In this document: piece by piece, positions 17,975-20,912 of the stretch
Position numbering within the stretch: position 1 is the first letter of the stretch
Layout of the letters: each line of letters begins with the position of its first letter
Assembly: GCA_003344405.1 (NCBI GenBank)
Contig: NOWV01000422.1
Location: 1-20,912 of the forward strand
DNA from: Trichoplax sp. H2
Lineage: Eukaryota > Placozoa > Uniplacotomia > Trichoplacea
Length of the DNA: 20,912 bases
Reading direction: 5' to 3'
Program-made: the position numbers and the translations under genes
Notes under the pieces: model-generated
What the model was told of the DNA's origin: nothing
Database searches by the model: none
The model's input: the letters and a program-made list of their open reading frames with translations, nothing else

Positions 17975-17983
17975 ATGTCATGA
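17975..17983 (+). promoter_or_regulatory. Minimal uORF ATG-TCA-TGA overlapping the R3 start
   Basis: A two-codon upstream ORF ends in TGA, which shares the sequence ATGA with the start codon of R3 at 17980. Ribosomes that used the first ATG would terminate one base past the real start and could re-initiate, so it may lower or control R3 translation. R1 and R2 have no ATG in the 51 nt before their starts. It matters only if 17975 lies within the mRNA. Confidence 0.4.
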
Positions 17984-19047
17984 ATAGTACCGTGTGTGCA
18001 CTTAATAATTGCGATAACTTAATCAACTCCACAGATATTTTCCTGGCATCTGGAGTCGAATTTAGTGTATTAATAGGAAGCGCAGTCATAGCCATATTAG
18101 GAATTGTTCCTAATATTATCATTATTCATGGAATCTGCCGCAAGAAATCATTACAATTGCCGACATTTTTCTTCATCGCCAACTTATCTGTTTGTGATAT
18201 TTCGTCAAGTGCCTCCATGTTAGCAAACATAACTTTGATAATTTTAACGGTAAAAAGCAGCTTACAATTACTAACTCATATTATATTATGTAAAATTGCT
18301 ATGTGCTTGTTTTACTGGTCTTATACCGCCTCAATACAAACTTTGATTATCATTAGTTGCGAAAGATATCATGCTATATTCCAGCCTTTTAAGCCCTTGA
18401 GAGCAAAAAGAGCTAAATTATTGTGTCTATTAGCCTGGACTGTATCATTTACTATTTCATCTCCATTCCTTATAACAGCCACTACTGATAATTCTAAACC
18501 TAAGAAATGTGTTCCATATACATCTGAAACTGCTTGGACAACTATAATCAATACGATATTATTTGTTTTCCAATATGCTTTACCAGTGATTATAATGATC
18601 GTCCTATATTCGCTAATATTACACCAATTAAAGAAGAGAAATCATGCAGTAAGAATAGAATCAAAAAAAAGCAAACAACTTAAGCGTAGGACTATCTGCA
18701 TGCTGTTAACGACTACAATAATTTTCCTAATATTTACCGCGCCATGGGCTCTATCTCTGGCTGTGCAAGCAATTACTAAAAATTATGCAGCTGGAGCAGT
18801 AAATTATTCAAGTCCTTTTCAACGCTATATTACTCAAGCAAGTAGGGTCCTCTACGCATTAACAACTCTATATAATCCGCTGATATACTGCATTTTCAAC
18901 AAGCAAATAAGAGATTTATTTTTCTATCGTTGCCACACATTGGCCAAATACTGTAATCAGAGTAACAACCGCATGGAATCATTACCACAAAGCAATGGCA
19001 AAACAACTAGGAGCTCTATCCAACAATATCCAGCCACTGCCCTATGA
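17980..19047 (+). CDS. Class A (rhodopsin-like) GPCR R3, intact, 355 aa
   Basis: An intact seven-helix surface receptor, a more distant paralog of R1 and R2; ligand unknown. It starts at ATG 17980 (G at -3) with MNSTVCALNNC, giving two N-glycosylation sites (N2, N16) and the same two-cysteine N-terminus. Landmarks: N45 in TM1, D73 in TM2, C104 and C177 as the disulphide pair, ERY at 128-130, W153 in TM4, P202 and Y210 in TM5, SKQLKRRTI before TM6, F252 and W256 with Pro255 before the Trp, and NPLIY at 299-303. C318 may be palmitoylated. Position 3.32 is Phe and 7.43 is Ala, so it is not an amine receptor or opsin. The tail is short and ends in Thr-Ala-Leu, a class I PDZ-ligand pattern absent from R1 and R2. 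A peptide ligand is plausible but not shown by the sequence. Confidence 0.97.
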   Translation: MNSTVCALNNCDNLINSTDIFLASGVEFSVLIGSAVIAILGIVPNIIIIHGICRKKSLQLPTFFFIANLSVCDISSSASMLANITLIILTVKSSLQLLTHIILCKIAMCLFYWSYTASIQTLIIISCERYHAIFQPFKPLRAKRAKLLCLLAWTVSFTISSPFLITATTDNSKPKKCVPYTSETAWTTIINTILFVFQYALPVIIMIVLYSLILHQLKKRNHAVRIESKKSKQLKRRTICMLLTTTIIFLIFTAPWALSLAVQAITKNYAAGAVNYSSPFQRYITQASRVLYALTTLYNPLIYCIFNKQIRDLFFYRCHTLAKYCNQSNNRMESLPQSNGKTTRSSIQQYPATAL

Positions 19048-19169
19048 CATAGAAATTGATTAATTGTCAAGCTAAATTTATTGTTGTATGGCATATGCTT
19101 CATTATCATTAATAGAAATATTAGTATTGCTTTCGTCTAAATTATTAATCGAAATTGATTGTTATGAAT

Positions 19170-19182
19170 CACTGTTACAGTG
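19170..19182. repeat. Perfect palindrome CACTGTTACAGTG
   Basis: A 13-base perfect inverted repeat immediately before the first unit of the downstream tandem duplication. Half of it, GTTACAGTG, is also the inverted form of the end of the dispersed repeat (CACTGTAAC at 354-362), so it may be a shared element terminus. Confidence 0.6.
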
Positions 19183-19626
19183 TTACCTTATTGTATGAAT
19201 AGTTTAATAGAACCACAGTAGCTAACATGGAAAATATCTATATTTATAGTACCAGAAAAGATGAGTAATACCTTAACGTGGATATTAATAGTAATATTTC
19301 ATTACATATTTGATACTGATTGTCATTATGTATAGATAGTAGAGAGATGATTCTAGATTTAGCTAATGATAGTTGAGATAGACAGTATACATGCTTAGAT
19401 TAAGATAAAGTAAGAGTCGTAGATTACAAAAATAGACCGATAGAAAAGCTATGTAAGGAACGTCTCTGTTCGAAATATCTTTACCAGTAAGGTATAGTAA
19501 TAATACCGTTGATGTTGAAATGTTAGATAGTTCCTATATAAACTGGAAGATTTTAAGTTGAGTTGCGAAAACTTATAGATGTGCCTATACTAATTAAATT
19601 CCTATCTTTGTGGTACTTTGCTGTAT
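19183..19626 (+). repeat. Diverged tandem duplication, unit 1
   Basis: Collinear with 19639-20092. Shared strings include TTACCTTA, TAATGATAGTTGA-like sequence, TAGACAG, ACATG-TTAGATTAAGAT, GATAGAAAAGCTAT, TAAGGAAC, AGTAAGGTA, CTATATAAAC, GAGTTG and a final TATCTTT-GTACTT-GCTGTA. The offset drifts from 456 to 466 through small indels. G exceeds C on the + strand. No coding frame is conserved between units, so it is probably non-coding. Confidence 0.72.
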
Positions 19627-19638
19627 GTTGTTGCGGTA

Positions 19639-20092
19639 TTACCTTACCATTAGGATATTTTAATAAGTGCAGTAGTAGCTAAAATAGGCAATATGCATAT
19701 TTGCCGTGCTCGGTAAGATAAGTAAGGCCTTAACTAGGATATTATTTTTGATAGTTTATTAAATAGTTGATATTGATTTTTATTAAGTGCAGATAGTACT
19801 GTAGTAAGATAATTCAAGTTCTAGCTATTGATAGTTGAACTAGACAGCATACATGTTTAGATTAAGATTAAGTATTAGTAAGAGAATAAAAATATTTACT
19901 GATAGAAAAGCTATATAAGGAACATCGCAGTTCGAGATGTATCTCCTAGTAAGGTAAAGTAATGATACTGTTGTTATATACAAATTAAACGATTTCTATA
20001 TAAACGGGAACGTTCGAATTGAGTTGTGTGGCGAGACGTCGTATACGTATCTATGCTAATAAAAGTTCTATCTTTACCGTACTTCGCTGTAA
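19639..20092 (+). repeat. Diverged tandem duplication, unit 2
   Basis: The second copy of 19183-19626, clearly diverged with scattered indels, so the duplication is not recent. It contains TGCTAATAAAAG (about 20054-20065), whose AATAAA could serve as a distant poly(A) signal for R3; no nearer AATAAA was seen after that gene. Confidence 0.72.
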
Positions 20093-20096
20093 GCAT

Positions 20097-20230
20097 TTAA
20101 CGTTTAGTAAAAGGGCCTTTCAGTCCGTAGTTACTTATAGACTTTTACAGGGAGTTTCCTTGTCGCAGAGTTGAAATTGTTACATATGTGTTAACGTTTA
20201 ATAAAAGAGCGTTTAAGTTAGTAGTAACTG
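20097..20230 (+). repeat. Short direct repeat, about 40 bp, period 94
   Basis: TTAACGTTTAGTAAAAGGGC and following sequence (20097-20135) recurs as TTAACGTTTAATAAAAGAGC (20191-20230), ending GTAGT(T/A)ACT. It continues the run of tandem duplications downstream of R3. No gene lies in it. Confidence 0.6.
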
Positions 20231-20807
20231 TTAGCGGTAACGATAGCGTCTGTTTTTTTGGTATGCTCTCGGTCAACTGAAGCGAGATCGTCAGCTAAGC
20301 TTCCACGTGAATATCTACCTTTATTCTGATTTCTCACCACCTTATATACTTTACAATACAGTACCTTTACTGATCTAGTACGGAACAGAACTAGTGCCGT
20401 TAAGCTCTGATAAGGTTGCAATACAACCGATATGTAATAAAAGGACTAAAAGTAGAGTCCTTTGTAGTTTTTAGTATGTAATTAGTATTATTTTACTATA
20501 CAAAATACCTAGAAAGTGATAGTGTCTTTAAGTTTTACCCTGCCAAATCATCATGTCGCCATCTTTTCTTCTTCATTATTTTACAAGGTATTATATAGAT
20601 TACTATAGAAGTAGCCCTATAGAGCAAATGCCTAATCTAAAGAAAGGGCGTTTCATCGTCTATTCAAATTGTAAAGAAATTTGACTTAGTAGCAAAACCC
20701 TATCCTTAGAGAAAGGGGATTTATAACATGACGATAAAGTACTGTAATGTAGTCTATACTCGTACAGTTACAGAAAAGTAGTCGTAGTAGTCATATAAAT
20801 TTTTTTG
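20231..20807. other. Intergenic, with one hairpin
   Basis: AAAGGACT (20440-20447) and AGTCCTTT (20456-20463) form an 8-bp perfect stem with an 8-base loop. The 67-codon minus frame across 20218-20421 has no recognisable protein features. Nothing else can be supported. Confidence 0.4.
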
Positions 20808-20862
20808 ATATCGGACACAAACCCGACCGGCCCCAGAATCCGAAAACTATATCGGACACAAA
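20808..20862 (+). repeat. Direct repeat ATATCGGACACAAA, period 41
   Basis: The 14-mer occurs exactly at 20808-20821 and 20849-20862, followed by CCCG and TCCGG. The stretch is GC-richer (CCCGACCGGCCCC between the copies) than the flanks. TATCGGAC is the reverse complement of GTCCGATA at 365-372, which may mean a shared element end. The window ends too soon to tell whether more units follow. Confidence 0.65.
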
Positions 20863-20912
20863 TCCGGAAAAATTCGCTTTTTCTGACATTAGTATCGCTT
20901 AGTATTCGCGAG

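Overview
This is AT-rich nuclear DNA from an animal. Its only convincing protein genes are three complete or near-complete rhodopsin-like (class A) G-protein-coupled receptors. All lie on the + strand and each has an uninterrupted, intronless coding region: R1 (3544-4657, frameshifted), R2 (8437-9654) and R3 (17980-19047). Intronless, tandemly expanded class A receptors, long non-coding spacers, scaffold gaps of N and about 2% divergence between what look like two haplotypes all fit an early-branching metazoan. My best guess is a placozoan (Trichoplax or a relative). That is an inference from gene style; a cnidarian or sponge is not excluded. There is nothing bacterial, organellar or viral here.

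Layout. 1-360 is the cut-off end of a dispersed repeat (copies also at 6140-6635, inverted, and 15190-15785). 590-1400 is a strongly G-over-C skewed stretch containing a possible CCAAT/TATA promoter and a short ATG-free leader exon ending in GTAAGT. 2431-2940 is a coding-looking but broken island. R1 follows, with a 1-2 base frame error in TM6. R2 is its close paralog about 5 kb downstream. The homology covers parts of the flanks, including a splice-acceptor-like sequence exactly 51 nt before each start codon. After R2 come two 20-N gaps with a redundant 384-bp segment that looks like two haplotypes joined end to end; one haplotype carries an insertion flanked by a 7-bp direct repeat. 11.9-13.3 kb is a very degenerate tandem array (unit about 335-420 bp). 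R3, a more distant paralog, is followed by another diverged tandem duplication (units about 450 bp) and several short repeats up to the window end.

How the genes relate. The three receptors share an unusual extracellular N-terminus (CxxxNCxNxxN[A/S]T in R1 and R2, a matching CxxNNC form in R3), an ERY instead of DRY motif, and a TM6 in which proline precedes the toggle tryptophan (PW) and the usual proline two residues after it is missing. None has the aminergic Asp3.32 or the opsin Lys7.43. They are a lineage-specific subfamily with unknown, possibly peptide, ligands. They differ most in the C-terminal tail: R2 has an Asn/Thr-rich, repeat-expanded tail and R3 ends in a PDZ-type TAL.
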